Positions 50,460 through 59,589 are shown, counted from the stretch's first letter. The stretch is DNA of 64,000 nucleotides from Vibrio celticus (GCF_024347335.1 NZ_AP025464.1:1860001-1924000), one strand, 5' to 3'. The notes: generated by a model from the letters alone, not told the origin. Made by a program: numbers and translations.

Positions 50460-51461
50460 ATGAAATTTATTAAAAATAAAATTATTGCTGGTGTCACCAT
50501 TGTAGCAACAGCGGTGTTATCTCATACTGCGGCAGCAGCGAATTTTAAAATGGCTATCGGCGATGCTGCTGGTGGCACGCAGTGGGAATTGGCGACATCG
50601 TTTTCTGAACTGATGGAGAAAAAAACAGACGGTAAGGTGAAAATCGATCTGTTCCCGAATGGTCAATTAGGCAATGAGCAAGACACCGTCAACGATGCTG
50701 CAATCGGCCTTCTCGACTTCTCTGTATTGGCGATCAACAACGTGACGCCTTTCTCTCCTACGGTTGGTCTACTGACCATGCCTTACGTCATTCAAAGTGC
50801 AGAAGAAGCGGTGCTATTAACTCAAGGCCAAGTGGGCCAAGATCTTGTCGATAACACGATTCGTGATGCAGGCGTTCGTATCGTAGGTTGGGCTTATTCT
50901 GGCTTTAGGGTTCTGACTAACTCTAAAAAATCCGTCGCTTCACCAGCGGATCTGAAAGGACTAGTGATTCGTGTTCCGCGTAACGAAATTATGATTGCTT
51001 CGTACCAAGCATGGGGTGTAAACCCAACACCAATGGCATGGTCAGAGACATTTACTGGCCTGCAGCAAGGTGTGGTTGATGGTCAAGACAACCCATACAT
51101 CACTGTTCATGCGATGAAATTCAATGAAGTACAAAAGTACGTAACAAACCTCCGTTACATCTTCTCACTTGAGCCGTTAATCGTCAGTGAAACGGTCTTC
51201 CAACAACAGACACCTGAGATGCAAAAGATCATTCTTGAAGTGGGTCAGGAAGCAACAGAGCACAGCTTTGCTTATTTAGAGAATACTGAAAACAAGATCC
51301 GTGAAGAGCTACAAGCAAAAGGCATGGTATTCACAGACCCAGCAGACAATGAGAAAGAGTGGATTAGCAAGGTAACGAAATCAGTTTGGCCTAAGTTCTA
51401 TTCAAGCATTGGTGGTAAAGACAAGCTAGACGACGTTCTTGAGTTACTAGGTAGAAAGTAA
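50460..51461 (+). CDS. tauK: TRAP transporter substrate-binding protein, taurine (TauK, DctP family)
   Basis: A 333-residue periplasmic DctP-type binding protein. The signal peptide runs about residues 1-26 (IIAGVTIVATAVLSHTAAAA). The mature protein contains LMEKKTDGKVKIDLFPNGQL, LTMPYVIQSAEEAVLLT, and the ligand-anchoring stretch KGLVIRVPRNEIMIASYQAW with the conserved Arg. Next comes WSETFTGLQQGVVDGQDNPY, the second hallmark of the family. Encoded right after tauXY and before the two membrane subunits, it should bind taurine, as TauK does in Rhodobacter-type clusters. Other C2 sulfonates cannot be excluded. The ribosome site AGGAAAGG is strong. A large hairpin separates it from tauL. Confidence 0.9.
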   Translation: MKFIKNKIIAGVTIVATAVLSHTAAAANFKMAIGDAAGGTQWELATSFSELMEKKTDGKVKIDLFPNGQLGNEQDTVNDAAIGLLDFSVLAINNVTPFSPTVGLLTMPYVIQSAEEAVLLTQGQVGQDLVDNTIRDAGVRIVGWAYSGFRVLTNSKKSVASPADLKGLVIRVPRNEIMIASYQAWGVNPTPMAWSETFTGLQQGVVDGQDNPYITVHAMKFNEVQKYVTNLRYIFSLEPLIVSETVFQQQTPEMQKIILEVGQEATEHSFAYLENTENKIREELQAKGMVFTDPADNEKEWISKVTKSVWPKFYSSIGGKDKLDDVLELLGRK

Positions 51462-51472
51462 CGATTAGATAC

Positions 51473-51530
51473 GCCCTATCTGCTGTTCTCCGCTACTTAA
51501 TCACCTAGCGATAGAACAGTGAGATAGGGC
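51473..51530 (+). promoter_or_regulatory. Stem-loop between tauK and tauL
   Basis: GCCCTATCTGCTGTTCT pairs with AGAACAGTGAGATAGGGC with one bulged or mismatched base, enclosing about 23 bases. Placed directly after the binding-protein gene and lacking a T-run, it is typical of structures that raise the amount of binding protein relative to membrane subunits. Confidence 0.65.
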
Positions 51531-51625
51531 ATTTACATGGCTTTACTCGTTGATCTGTTTAGTACCTGATCTGCTCAGTACCGCGAGCGACTGGTTGTCA
51601 TGTGGAAATCAACATTGGAGGTTAT

Positions 51626-52168
51626 ATGTCAGTCGCTAAAACTATAAAAAAGCATCTTAACAACATCGAGGAATATACCTGTTGTCTGTTGCTAGCAAGC
51701 TTTGTCTTATTACTGTTCACACAAATCCTTACTCGTCAGCTTTTCGATTACTCCATACCTTGGGGTGATGAAGTTGCGACTTACATGTTCGTTTGGTTTG
51801 CCTATCTAGGCGCCGTTGTGGCGGCCAAAATGTCGGCACATAACCGAGTCAGCTTTCACTTCAAGTTCTTCCCTCCGATTGTTCAGACCGTCTGTGAAAC
51901 CATCGCTGACTTCTTATGGTTGCTGTTCAACGGTTACTTTGTCTATCTCAGTTACGATTTCGTGTTCAACAAAATGAACCTGTTCTGGAAATCTCAAACG
52001 ACAGGCATCCCAATGAAGTACTTCTATATGATTTTGCCTATCGCGTTTTCGTTGATGATGATTCGAATTATTTGGAACAACTATGAGCGTTTGTTCAAAG
52101 GCGCTAAGAACGAAGATCCAGAAGTCAAAGAACTGCGAAAAATGACGGCACAAAAGTCATCACAGTAG
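51626..52168 (+). CDS. tauL: TRAP transporter small membrane subunit TauL (DctQ family)
   Basis: A 180-residue DctQ-type protein with four membrane helices (at about 20-42, 52-70, 90-110 and 132-152). The motif ILTRQLFDYSIPWGDEVATY followed by MFVWFAYLGAVVAAK is the family's W-G/x-E-E/V signature. It forms the fixed part of the TRAP membrane complex with TauM. The ATG at 51626 has an excellent GGAGG site six bases ahead; the open frame begins earlier at a GTG (51602), which is not favoured. tauM follows after 37 bases. Confidence 0.92.
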   Translation: MSVAKTIKKHLNNIEEYTCCLLLASFVLLLFTQILTRQLFDYSIPWGDEVATYMFVWFAYLGAVVAAKMSAHNRVSFHFKFFPPIVQTVCETIADFLWLLFNGYFVYLSYDFVFNKMNLFWKSQTTGIPMKYFYMILPIAFSLMMIRIIWNNYERLFKGAKNEDPEVKELRKMTAQKSSQ

Positions 52169-52205
52169 TCGTCACAGAGAATAGCCGTAATAGAGAGATG
52201 TAATA

Positions 52206-53546
52206 ATGGAATCCTATTTAACTCTAATTTTATTTGGTGGCTTCTTAACCCTGTTAATTCTGGGTGCACCAATCACAGTATCACTGGCCGGCGCTTCAAT
52301 GGCGGCCTATATGTTGCTCGACAAAAATCCCATCGCTTTAGTACAAATCGCGTTTACTTCGGTGGGTAACTTCCCGTTAATGGCGCTGCCGGCCTTTGTT
52401 CTTGCTGGCGCATTAATGGAGGCGGCGGGTATCTCCAAACGTCTGGTGGATATTGCAGAGAGCTTAGCCGGACCCGTGACGGGTGGCCTTGGCGCTGCAA
52501 CGGTAATGGCCTGCCTTTTCTTTGGAGCTATATCGGGTTCAGGCCCAGCCACGACCGCTGCGGTTGGTATGTTGATGGTACCAGCAATGGTTAAGCGAGA
52601 TTACGATAAGAGCTACGCCTCTGCGGTGACTGCCGCTTCAGGGGGATTGGGTATCATTATTCCGCCATCCATCCCGCTAGTTATTTTCGGCATTTCTGCG
52701 ATGGGATTAATGGCACCGCCAGAGGCCATTGCTCAACACGGACAGTTTGCCTCTTTATCTATTCCAAAACTGTTTGTTGCTGGGGTTGTGCCGGGTTTCA
52801 TTATGGCGTCGACGCTAGTGGTCACTAACTACTTTATTGCTAAACGTGAAGGTTACAAAGGGCTGACTGAAAACTGGTCATTTGGCGAAGTAAGACACTC
52901 TTTGCGCCGTGGTATTTGGTCGATACTGGCTCCGTTTTTGATTCTCGGGGGCATCTACAGTGGCATGTTCACACCAACAGAATCAGCGGTTGTGGCTATC
53001 TTCTATTCACTGTTTGTCGGGGTGTTTATTCACCGAGAGTTATCGTTCAAAAGCACGATTAAATCATTGTCGACAACGACATGGATCACTGGACGTGTGT
53101 TGCTGATTCTATTCGCGGCAACCGTATTTGGTCGCTTGCTAATCGAACAAAAAATTCCAGTTGTGGTGGCGGAGTCATTGCTAGGTTTCACTGACAACAT
53201 GTACATGGTGTGGGCACTGACTATTGTGTTACTGCTTTTTGTTGGCATGTTCATGGAAACGTTAGCCGCGATCATGATTATCGTACCGGTCTTGCTGCCA
53301 ATCATGTACATGCTAGGCGCAGATCCAACCCACGTAGGTATTGTGGTGGTGTGTACGTTATCGATAGGTTTTGCTACACCGCCGCTCGGTGAAAATATCT
53401 TTGTCGCCTCGGGGATAGGCGGAGCCACGGTCGAACAGATCACCGCGAAGATCCATCCCTTCGTGCTTGCATCCGTCATTGGCGTTTTCGTTATCGCTTT
53501 CTTCCCGCAAATTACGCTTTGGCTACCGTCCTTAGTGGGCTATTAG
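52206..53546 (+). CDS. tauM: TRAP transporter large membrane subunit TauM (DctM family)
   Basis: A 446-residue DctM-type permease with 12 or so helices. It opens ILFGGFLTLLILGAPITVSL. Family motifs are FFGAISGSGPATTAAVGMLM, ASGGLGIIIPPSIPLVIFGI and the late IGFATPPLGENIFVASGIGG. With TauL it carries substrate delivered by TauK across the inner membrane using a sodium gradient. The order tauK-tauL-tauM with spacings of 37 bases or a hairpin gap indicates one operon. Only 11 bases separate it from the following Cache-protein gene, implying that protein belongs to the system. Confidence 0.94.
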   Translation: MESYLTLILFGGFLTLLILGAPITVSLAGASMAAYMLLDKNPIALVQIAFTSVGNFPLMALPAFVLAGALMEAAGISKRLVDIAESLAGPVTGGLGAATVMACLFFGAISGSGPATTAAVGMLMVPAMVKRDYDKSYASAVTAASGGLGIIIPPSIPLVIFGISAMGLMAPPEAIAQHGQFASLSIPKLFVAGVVPGFIMASTLVVTNYFIAKREGYKGLTENWSFGEVRHSLRRGIWSILAPFLILGGIYSGMFTPTESAVVAIFYSLFVGVFIHRELSFKSTIKSLSTTTWITGRVLLILFAATVFGRLLIEQKIPVVVAESLLGFTDNMYMVWALTIVLLLFVGMFMETLAAIMIIVPVLLPIMYMLGADPTHVGIVVVCTLSIGFATPPLGENIFVASGIGGATVEQITAKIHPFVLASVIGVFVIAFFPQITLWLPSLVGY

Positions 53547-53557
53547 GAGAAGTTACT

Positions 53558-54478
53558 ATGAATATATCAAGAATTATCCTTATTGGTTGTGCCGTATTTG
53601 CAGTGATCAGTGGCATTGGACTACGTGCCGAACATTCAGAAACAGCAAAAGAAAACGAGCCAGTTAATGTGCTCGATATTTCTGAGCCCCATGTGGTGAG
53701 CGAGGCTGAGAGAAGAGCCAAAACTCTCCTTGCTAAAGCGGTGGTCCATGTTCAAAAGGATGGCGATGAAAGCGTTAAAGACTTTATGAGTGACCCTGAA
53801 TATATCGATGGGGAGCTATATGTGTTTGCTTTGGGCATCGATGGCCAATTCCTTGCCAGTGGCGGATCTTCGATGGTGCTGGTGGGCGACAGTGTGTTGG
53901 ACACGCAAGACGTTTACGGCAATCCTTTTTTCCGTGAAATGATCACCAAAGCGGTACACAAGGGTTTTGGTCAGGTGAAGTACCACTGGACCAATCCGAC
54001 TGACCGAATGGGCGAACCTAAAACCACGTTTTTCGAGCGTGTTGGTGATGTGATCGTGGCCGTGGGGTATTACCCAGAACGTTCCAGTGCTGCAGAAGCT
54101 AAGCGATTATTGGCGAGAGCCATGACCGCAATAGTGGAGTCTGAGCAAGACAGCATTACTGAATTTAATGATACCGAAGGTAGTTTTGTAGAAGGGGACT
54201 TGTATGTGTTTGTGATGGATATGAGTTCAGGAAAGCTGCTCGCGCATGGCGTGTCTCCTGAGCTTGTTGGGCGTTCACACAACGAAATTCTAAGTCCTGA
54301 CGATAAGCCGATTCTCACTGAGATGTTAAACCTAGCCAAAGAAAATGGTCGAGGTGTTTACACCTATCGATGGTTAAACCCGCTGTCGAGCAAAGTGGAA
54401 ACTAAGCACACTTACTATCGAGTTATCGACAATAAGTTGGTTGGGGTGGGTTATTACACAAATTCAAACAACACGTAA
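53558..54478 (+). CDS. Exported tandem single-Cache (sCache_2-like) protein
   Basis: About 306 residues from ATG 53558, with a good AGGAGAAG ribosome site. An earlier in-frame start (53519) lies inside tauM and is not needed. An N-terminal hydrophobic stretch (RIILIGCAVFAVISGIGL) exports or anchors it. Two similar Cache_2-like domains follow at about 55-180 and 185-300. Each runs A..LL.KAV/A..AI ... DGELYVFALGIDG or EGDLYVFVMDMSS ... FGQVKYHWTNP or GVYTYRWLNPLS ... VGYY. No kinase, methyl-acceptor or cyclase domain is present. Cache domains bind small ligands outside the membrane. Tight linkage to tauM suggests a periplasmic taurine sensor or a TRAP accessory; the role is inferred. Confidence 0.82.
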   Translation: MNISRIILIGCAVFAVISGIGLRAEHSETAKENEPVNVLDISEPHVVSEAERRAKTLLAKAVVHVQKDGDESVKDFMSDPEYIDGELYVFALGIDGQFLASGGSSMVLVGDSVLDTQDVYGNPFFREMITKAVHKGFGQVKYHWTNPTDRMGEPKTTFFERVGDVIVAVGYYPERSSAAEAKRLLARAMTAIVESEQDSITEFNDTEGSFVEGDLYVFVMDMSSGKLLAHGVSPELVGRSHNEILSPDDKPILTEMLNLAKENGRGVYTYRWLNPLSSKVETKHTYYRVIDNKLVGVGYYTNSNNT

Positions 54479-54714
54479 ATGCGTTTCTACGGAACCCTCA
54501 ACCCAGTTAAATAAAGGGCTGGGGGCTCGAAATACCGGTTTGTGTAAAAAAGCGATTTAGTAAAATTCACAGTGTGTAATTTTTGTTGTGAAATTGTTTC
54601 AAAAATACAAGTAGTATGAAAAACATGGAAACCACACAGTAAAGAACAATTTTGAAAAGGGTCTATTGGGATGTTTGACCTAAATGAAATTTAAAGCCGT
54701 ACGAGGGATAGACT

Positions 54715-55287
54715 ATGAATATGCTGACACTAGACAAAACAGAACTTCACAGAAACCATTCAACATTTATTGCTGAAGCTGTCTTTGCCGTCGAAATGGT
54801 GAAAGCAGACAAGCAACTCGAAAAACAAAAAATGGCGAAACAGTTGCTTGATACTCTATTTCCTCTAGAGACGGGTTCACATGAAGATGTAGTGAGCTAC
54901 GAGATCGATTACCGACACGTTCAGGTTTACTTCAAGAATGGCGAACATACTGGACTGAAACGCGCTAAACACTTTGTGGCTTACACAGGTGATAAATCTA
55001 AGCCTTCAGCAATCCTATTCCGTGATGAAAGCGGTACGCACGTTGAAGTGACAATCGGCGCTCGTAAAGGCACAGGCCGCCTGGAGTTGGTTGATATTCA
55101 AGATATCCAATTAGAGACATGCACCACGTTTGGTCAAACTGAGGCGAGCCGTTCTTCTGGCATCCGTCACTGGGTGAGCTTAGTAAAAGGCGATGAAAGT
55201 GGCCGCCCGAATGCATCAAGTGAAGACAAAGAGTTCACGGCGAAAAATGGTGAAGACTATAACCTCGGTTTTTGCTTCGCAATCTAA
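54715..55287 (+). CDS. Conserved protein of unknown function, 190 residues
   Basis: I cannot name the family. The protein is soluble, with no signal peptide or membrane helix. The first third is helical and charged (AVFAVEMVKADKQLEKQKMA). The middle is strand-rich (YEIDYRHVQVYFKNGEH, THVEVTIGARKGTGRLELVD). The end (HWVSLVKGDESGRP, EDKEFTAKNGEDYNLGFC) has many acidic residues. Codon use resembles the well-expressed genes nearby, and the start has a GAGGGATAG site. It lies 236 bases after the Cache gene and ends in two hairpins, so it forms its own unit. Whether it belongs to the taurine island is unclear. Confidence 0.75.
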   Translation: MNMLTLDKTELHRNHSTFIAEAVFAVEMVKADKQLEKQKMAKQLLDTLFPLETGSHEDVVSYEIDYRHVQVYFKNGEHTGLKRAKHFVAYTGDKSKPSAILFRDESGTHVEVTIGARKGTGRLELVDIQDIQLETCTTFGQTEASRSSGIRHWVSLVKGDESGRPNASSEDKEFTAKNGEDYNLGFCFAI

Positions 55288-55307
55288 CGTACTGTCTTTG
55301 AAATGTG

Positions 55308-55402
55308 CAGTGCTGATCTGTGAGACGCAGCACTGACATTTGAACACTGATTTCTCTTTTACCTTTGGTAACTTTCCCCGCCCCTATAGCGGGGCTTTTT
55401 TA
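55308..55402 (+). terminator. Two hairpins and terminator after the 190-residue gene
   Basis: CAGTGCTG / CAGCACTG (55308-55315 with 55328-55335) is followed by CCCCGC / GCGGGG (55376-55381 with 55389-55394). The latter ends in CTTTTTTATT and is a standard terminator. Confidence 0.8.
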
Positions 55403-55773
55403 TTAGAGCTATAAGTAAATTGGCTGATTATTAAAATTATCTGCAAAAAGTTTGGATGTAATTTTACGGTTCGTCATTTTAATTTAAATTGTTGTATTTG
55501 AACGTTTTTATTCTTTTATTTTATTCTGTTTTTATTGGGTTAACTATCACTATCAACGGTGGTTTGGGTGACTATTGAGCTAAAACTCAGTCAAAATGCT
55601 TTGAGCTGTGCTATAATGTGCGCCTTGGGATTGAGCCAGTAAGTCCATTTATCACCTTGCTCGGTGGTTTTTATCACGTTTTATTTTTGTGAAATGGCGA
55701 GCCAATCAAGTAGTAGTTGGATATGGAGAGCGTCCTTATATTCGTTGATTCGGATATGCGAACATCATAATTT
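55403..55773 (+). promoter_or_regulatory. Long leader and extended -10 promoter of the BCCT gene
   Basis: About 370 gene-free bases. An extended -10 element, TG-C-TATAAT, lies at 55609-55617, predicting a start near 55624 and a leader of roughly 150 bases. No riboswitch family was recognised. A/T content is high from 55430 to 55550, often seen in osmotically controlled promoters; that link is inferred. Confidence 0.5.
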
Positions 55774-57381
55774 ATGAGTTTTAAATCAAAAAAATACAGT
55801 ATTGATTCTACTGACTATCAAGTTGGTCAAGATAACGTCAGTAAATGGGGCATGGATGTCCATAACACAGTCTTCGTAGCCTCAGTAGGCTTATCTCTTC
55901 TCTTTATCGTCACTCTTCTTGCTCTTCCTCCTGCAGATGCCAAAGCTGCGATTGATTCTATCAAGGGTGCTGTTTTATCTAAGTTTGACTTCCTCTTTAT
56001 GTGGGGAGCCAACATCATGTTAGTTTTTGCCGTTATTCTTGCATTCTCACCTTTGGGTAAAGTTCGCTTAGGTGGCGAAGACGCGACTGCGGATTATTCA
56101 ATGTCATCTTGGATTGCGATGCTATTCGCAGCAGGCATGGGTATTGGACTTATTTTCTGGGGTGTTGCAGAGCCAACGGCGTTCTTCACCAACTGGTTCG
56201 GAACGCCACTCGATGCAGAACCTTTCACAGAAGCTGGCCGTGAATTGGCACTGGGTGCGACCGTATTCCACTGGGGTTTCCATGCTTGGGCTATCTATGG
56301 CATGACGGCACTTTGCCTTGCGTATTTTGTTTACAACAAAGGCTTACCGCTATCAATGCGTTCCGTGTTCTACCCAATTCTGGGTGAACGAGTATGGGGC
56401 AAAACCGGTGATGTGATCGACGTACTTACTGTACTGGTTACGTTGTTTGGTCTTGCGACCTCATTAGGCTTAGGTGGTACACAAGCAGCAAGTGGTATCA
56501 GCCACGTGTTTGGCTTGGAGAACAACATCTTCCTTCAGCAATCTATCATCGTTCTGATCATGGGCTTAGCGATCATCTCTGTTCTACGTGGTATGGACGG
56601 TGGTGTTAAGTTCCTTAGTAACTTGAACATGGTTATTGCGTTCGTATTCCTTGGCCTTATCGCTGTTCTGAACTTCACAACTGTGCTTGATTCTGTGGCG
56701 ACTGCGGTAACGGGTTATGTGAAAAACATCGTTGCATTGAGCCAAAGTTCTGGTCGAGAAGATACAACATGGCTACATGGTTGGACTGTGTTCTACTGGG
56801 CATGGTGGGTTGCGTATGCACCATTCTTCGGTATGTTCGTAGCGCGTATTTCTAAAGGCCGTACGGTGCGTGAATTCCTACTTTGCGTACTGATTATCCC
56901 AACATTGGTAACATCGGCTTGGATGTCTATCTTTGGTGGCGTGGCTATCGAGCAAGTGATCAGTCATGTGGGGCAACTTGGCCTCGACCAAGGCATCACA
57001 GACGTATCTCTAAGCTTGTTCTACATGCTAGACGCATACCCGTTTGGTAGCATTCTATCTGTTATCGCTGTAGCACTGATCATCGTATTCTTCGTGACTA
57101 CGCTAGACTCAGGTTCTATCGTTATCGATGGCATGACGGCGGGTGGTAAACTAGAAGTGCCAGTGAAACAGAAAGTGGTTTGGGCGGTTATCTCAGGCGC
57201 TATTGCAATGGTAATGCTGTGGATTGGTGGTACTCAATCTATCCAAGCACTGCAATCGATAACGATCATTGCTGCACTGCCGTTTACGATCATTCTTCTT
57301 ATTGGCTGTTTTAGCTTGTTGAAAGGTCTACTGACTGAAGTAGATAAAGGACAAGAAAACGTTAGTGAAACCGCTAAATAA
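55774..57381 (+). CDS. BCCT-family betaine/choline/carnitine-type transporter
   Basis: A 535-residue secondary transporter with 12 core helices. Family landmarks: AAGMGIGLIFWGVAEP (helix 3 G-M-G-I-G), FHWGFHAWAIYGMTALCLAY, and the Trp-rich helix 8, GWTVFYWAWWVAYAPFFGMF, which binds trimethylammonium groups. VTTLDSGSIVIDGMTAGG comes near the end. Members import osmoprotectants such as glycine betaine, choline or carnitine with sodium or protons. Vibrios carry several. The short termini lack the long regulatory C-terminal tail of BetP. Substrate is not certain; proximity to the taurine island allows, but does not show, uptake of another zwitterion. A promoter lies at 55609. Confidence 0.92.
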   Translation: MSFKSKKYSIDSTDYQVGQDNVSKWGMDVHNTVFVASVGLSLLFIVTLLALPPADAKAAIDSIKGAVLSKFDFLFMWGANIMLVFAVILAFSPLGKVRLGGEDATADYSMSSWIAMLFAAGMGIGLIFWGVAEPTAFFTNWFGTPLDAEPFTEAGRELALGATVFHWGFHAWAIYGMTALCLAYFVYNKGLPLSMRSVFYPILGERVWGKTGDVIDVLTVLVTLFGLATSLGLGGTQAASGISHVFGLENNIFLQQSIIVLIMGLAIISVLRGMDGGVKFLSNLNMVIAFVFLGLIAVLNFTTVLDSVATAVTGYVKNIVALSQSSGREDTTWLHGWTVFYWAWWVAYAPFFGMFVARISKGRTVREFLLCVLIIPTLVTSAWMSIFGGVAIEQVISHVGQLGLDQGITDVSLSLFYMLDAYPFGSILSVIAVALIIVFFVTTLDSGSIVIDGMTAGGKLEVPVKQKVVWAVISGAIAMVMLWIGGTQSIQALQSITIIAALPFTIILLIGCFSLLKGLLTEVDKGQENVSETAK

Positions 57382-57440
57382 AGTAATCGAGTATGGGGAG
57401 TATATAGTTCGCTAATTACTCCTTTTTCAGTGTTATTTCA

Positions 57441-57477
57441 AAGCTCTCTTGTACTATGTGCAAGGGAGCTTTTTTAT
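57441..57477 (+). terminator. Terminator after the BCCT gene
   Basis: AAGCTCTCTTG pairs with CAAGGGAGCTT (one G-U), followed by TTTTT at 57471-57475. Confidence 0.85.
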
Positions 57478-57515
57478 GCCCAAGAAGAAATCAAAGACAA
57501 GTAGAAAAGACAAAA

Positions 57516-57555
57516 AAAGAGCCACAAGTGAATCGTCACTTATGGCTCTTTTTAG
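57516..57555 (-). terminator. Bidirectional terminator, mainly for the leftward peptidase gene
   Basis: AAAGAGCCA-C-AAGTG pairs with CACTT-A-TGGCTCTTT around AATCGT, with A-runs on the left and T-runs on the right. It serves the leftward gene ending at 57583. Confidence 0.8.
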
Positions 57556-57582
57556 TTTTAGGGAGCAGCTTTAGCTAATAGC

Positions 57583-58509
57583 TTACGCGTTCAGTTCGTG
57601 CTGAATAACGTAATCCAAAGCACCGACTACCGCTGCAACCTGAGCGTCATTACACTCTTCGTCTGTCACTTTATCGCTGTCCGGGTAAACCTCTGTGGTT
57701 GTACCGTACTTACAGTCAGTCACACCGCCACATAAGCCAAGCTTCTTCATTGGGTAGTTAATCACACCATGTTGGGTAACTTCAGAACCAATGATCTTGC
57801 CGTCTGCATCTGCTGGCGCAATGTGCGTTACTTTTTCTACTGAAGCAATCACCGCCGCTTGGAATTCTGGCTGTGGATTTTCAGTATCGCCAACTGTGTA
57901 GAAGCCGTCTGGAATCATACCTTCAATGTACTCAATACCATCACGTGCTGCGAGTGCTGGTCGAAATTCTGTTTCGTCAGAATCTGTCGTTTCGTGTAGA
58001 TCAACGTGAACCAAGACTTCTGGTAAAGAAGCGACTAACGCACGTAGGTTTGCTGATTCTTCTGCTGGCGTACCGTCATAGAAAGAGCGGTTTGGATCGA
58101 CAGCATTTGGGTTCCAACGGTTGATGACTTCGTAACCCCAAGGGCTCACACAAGGTGCAACAACAATGTTGAAATGCGCTGCATATTGTTCTGCTTGAGT
58201 TGCGGCGAACTTGATCGCGCCATGCACACCACTGGTTTCGTAACCGTGAACACCACCCGTTACAAGGATCGTTGGTTTTGATGCGTTCCAGTTTTTGCTT
58301 TTAATTGCAAAAAGCGGGAAGCGAGCTTCATCGTAGCTCAATGCGCCGTATTGCTCGATGTCAAAGCGGTCTGCCAATGCTTGGATTTTTGGCACGACTT
58401 CTTGCTGGTATTCACGCTTAACGGTTCTTTGAGCGAACCATGCTTGACGTTCTGCTTCTTGCCATTTTTGTCCTGGCTCACCGATTGGGTAGGAGTATTC
58501 ACTTTTCAT
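57583..58509 (-). CDS. M14-family zinc metallopeptidase/deacylase (AstE-like)
   Basis: A 308-residue cytoplasmic protein of the M14 succinylglutamate-desuccinylase-like group. Zinc ligands: His88 and Glu91 in TGGVHGYETSG, and the third His in HVDLHETTDSD at about 168-174. PNRSFYDG near 140 resembles the substrate-binding N-R pair. The likely catalytic Glu is in GTTTEVYPDSD near the C-terminus. Family members remove acyl or amino-acid groups from small substrates rather than digest proteins. No signal peptide is present. The gene stands alone, convergent with the BCCT gene, with terminators between. The substrate is unknown. Confidence 0.85.
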   Translation of the reverse strand: MKSEYSYPIGEPGQKWQEAERQAWFAQRTVKREYQQEVVPKIQALADRFDIEQYGALSYDEARFPLFAIKSKNWNASKPTILVTGGVHGYETSGVHGAIKFAATQAEQYAAHFNIVVAPCVSPWGYEVINRWNPNAVDPNRSFYDGTPAEESANLRALVASLPEVLVHVDLHETTDSDETEFRPALAARDGIEYIEGMIPDGFYTVGDTENPQPEFQAAVIASVEKVTHIAPADADGKIIGSEVTQHGVINYPMKKLGLCGGVTDCKYGTTTEVYPDSDKVTDEECNDAQVAAVVGALDYVIQHELNA

Positions 58510-58683
58510 CTATACTTCTTCTTTTATGTTCGCGAAAGATGAAGACAGACTAGTCCTGTCTAGCTGAGACGGCAATAGAAAACACAACTTGTGACTCTAT
58601 TTTTTACAGACTCATAACTTTGATGAGTGGATTGATGGTGTTACATTTTATCAATTGTTTAATCCCTTAAAAGAGACCATAAA

Positions 58684-59589
58684 ATGGCTGGAGCAAGTTT
58701 ATTAACGCTACTGGATGACATTGCAACCGTGTTGGATGATGTCGCACTGATGTCTAAGGTCGCTGCGAAAAAAACCGCCGGTGTGTTGGGGGATGACTTA
58801 GCGCTGAACGCTCAGCAGGTATCCGGTGTTTCTGCTGAACGAGAAATCCCAGTGGTTTGGGCGGTTGCAAAAGGCTCATTTAAAAACAAGCTGATTTTGG
58901 TGCCAGCCGCATTATTGATCAGTGCCTTTATTCCTTGGCTGATCATGCCTTTGCTTTTGATTGGTGGTCTGTTTCTTTGTTTTGAAGGGGCAGAGAAAAT
59001 CTTAGAGAAGCTCTTTCCTCATGCTCATCAAGAGGCTGAAAAGGGAGAGGACACAAGTACTGGTGAATCCATAGAGGAGTATGAGAAGAGGAAGGTCGCA
59101 GGCGCGATTCGTACCGATTTCATATTATCTGCGGAAATCATCGTGATCGCTCTGGGTACCGTGACGGGTACAAGTATCGTCACTCAGATTCTTGTCGTGA
59201 GTTTGATTGCGGTTGTGATGACGATTGGTGTTTATGGCTTAGTAGCAGGGATCGTTAAGTTGGATGATTTAGGCTTCTATCTGCAGCGAACATCGAATGG
59301 TAGTGGCATTAAAACTCAATTGGGTAACGGGCTAGTCGCGTTTGCTCCCAAATTAATGAAGACGCTTGCTGTGGTCGGTACTGCCGCGATGTTCTTGGTT
59401 GGCGGCGGTATTGTGGTGCACAACGTTCCTGCGATTCATCACTTAATTGAGCCGATTATTATGGACTTTCGTGGACATACGATAGCGACAGCGGTTGTTC
59501 CAACGTTATTGAACGGTGTTATTGGTGTCTTAGCTGGGCTGATCGTCGTTGCAGGCTGGACTGTGATTGGAAAAATTCGCGGTAAGTAA
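58684..59589 (+). CDS. DUF808/YedI-family inner-membrane protein
   Basis: A 301-residue membrane protein matching E. coli YedI (DUF808). The N-terminus MAGASLLTLLDDIATVLDDV and the following SKVAAKKTAGVLGDDLALNA are diagnostic. About six membrane helices follow, including LIMPLLLIGGLFLCFEGAEK, the segment around 140-185, and VVGTAAMFLVGGGIVVHNVP. Function is not established for the family. It is monocistronic, with a start near a weak AAAGAG site. A near-perfect 18-bp terminator lies 43 bases downstream, shared with the convergent pyrC. Confidence 0.92.
   Translation: MAGASLLTLLDDIATVLDDVALMSKVAAKKTAGVLGDDLALNAQQVSGVSAEREIPVVWAVAKGSFKNKLILVPAALLISAFIPWLIMPLLLIGGLFLCFEGAEKILEKLFPHAHQEAEKGEDTSTGESIEEYEKRKVAGAIRTDFILSAEIIVIALGTVTGTSIVTQILVVSLIAVVMTIGVYGLVAGIVKLDDLGFYLQRTSNGSGIKTQLGNGLVAFAPKLMKTLAVVGTAAMFLVGGGIVVHNVPAIHHLIEPIIMDFRGHTIATAVVPTLLNGVIGVLAGLIVVAGWTVIGKIRGK

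Noticed and set aside
51540..51590. ACCTGATCTGCTCAGT resembling a lux box
   Set aside because: The two halves do not form the 20-bp dyad required for LuxR-type sites, and no LuxR/LuxI pair is present.
55403..55773. Known riboswitch in the BCCT leader
   Set aside because: No conserved aptamer core was recognised; only a promoter could be supported.
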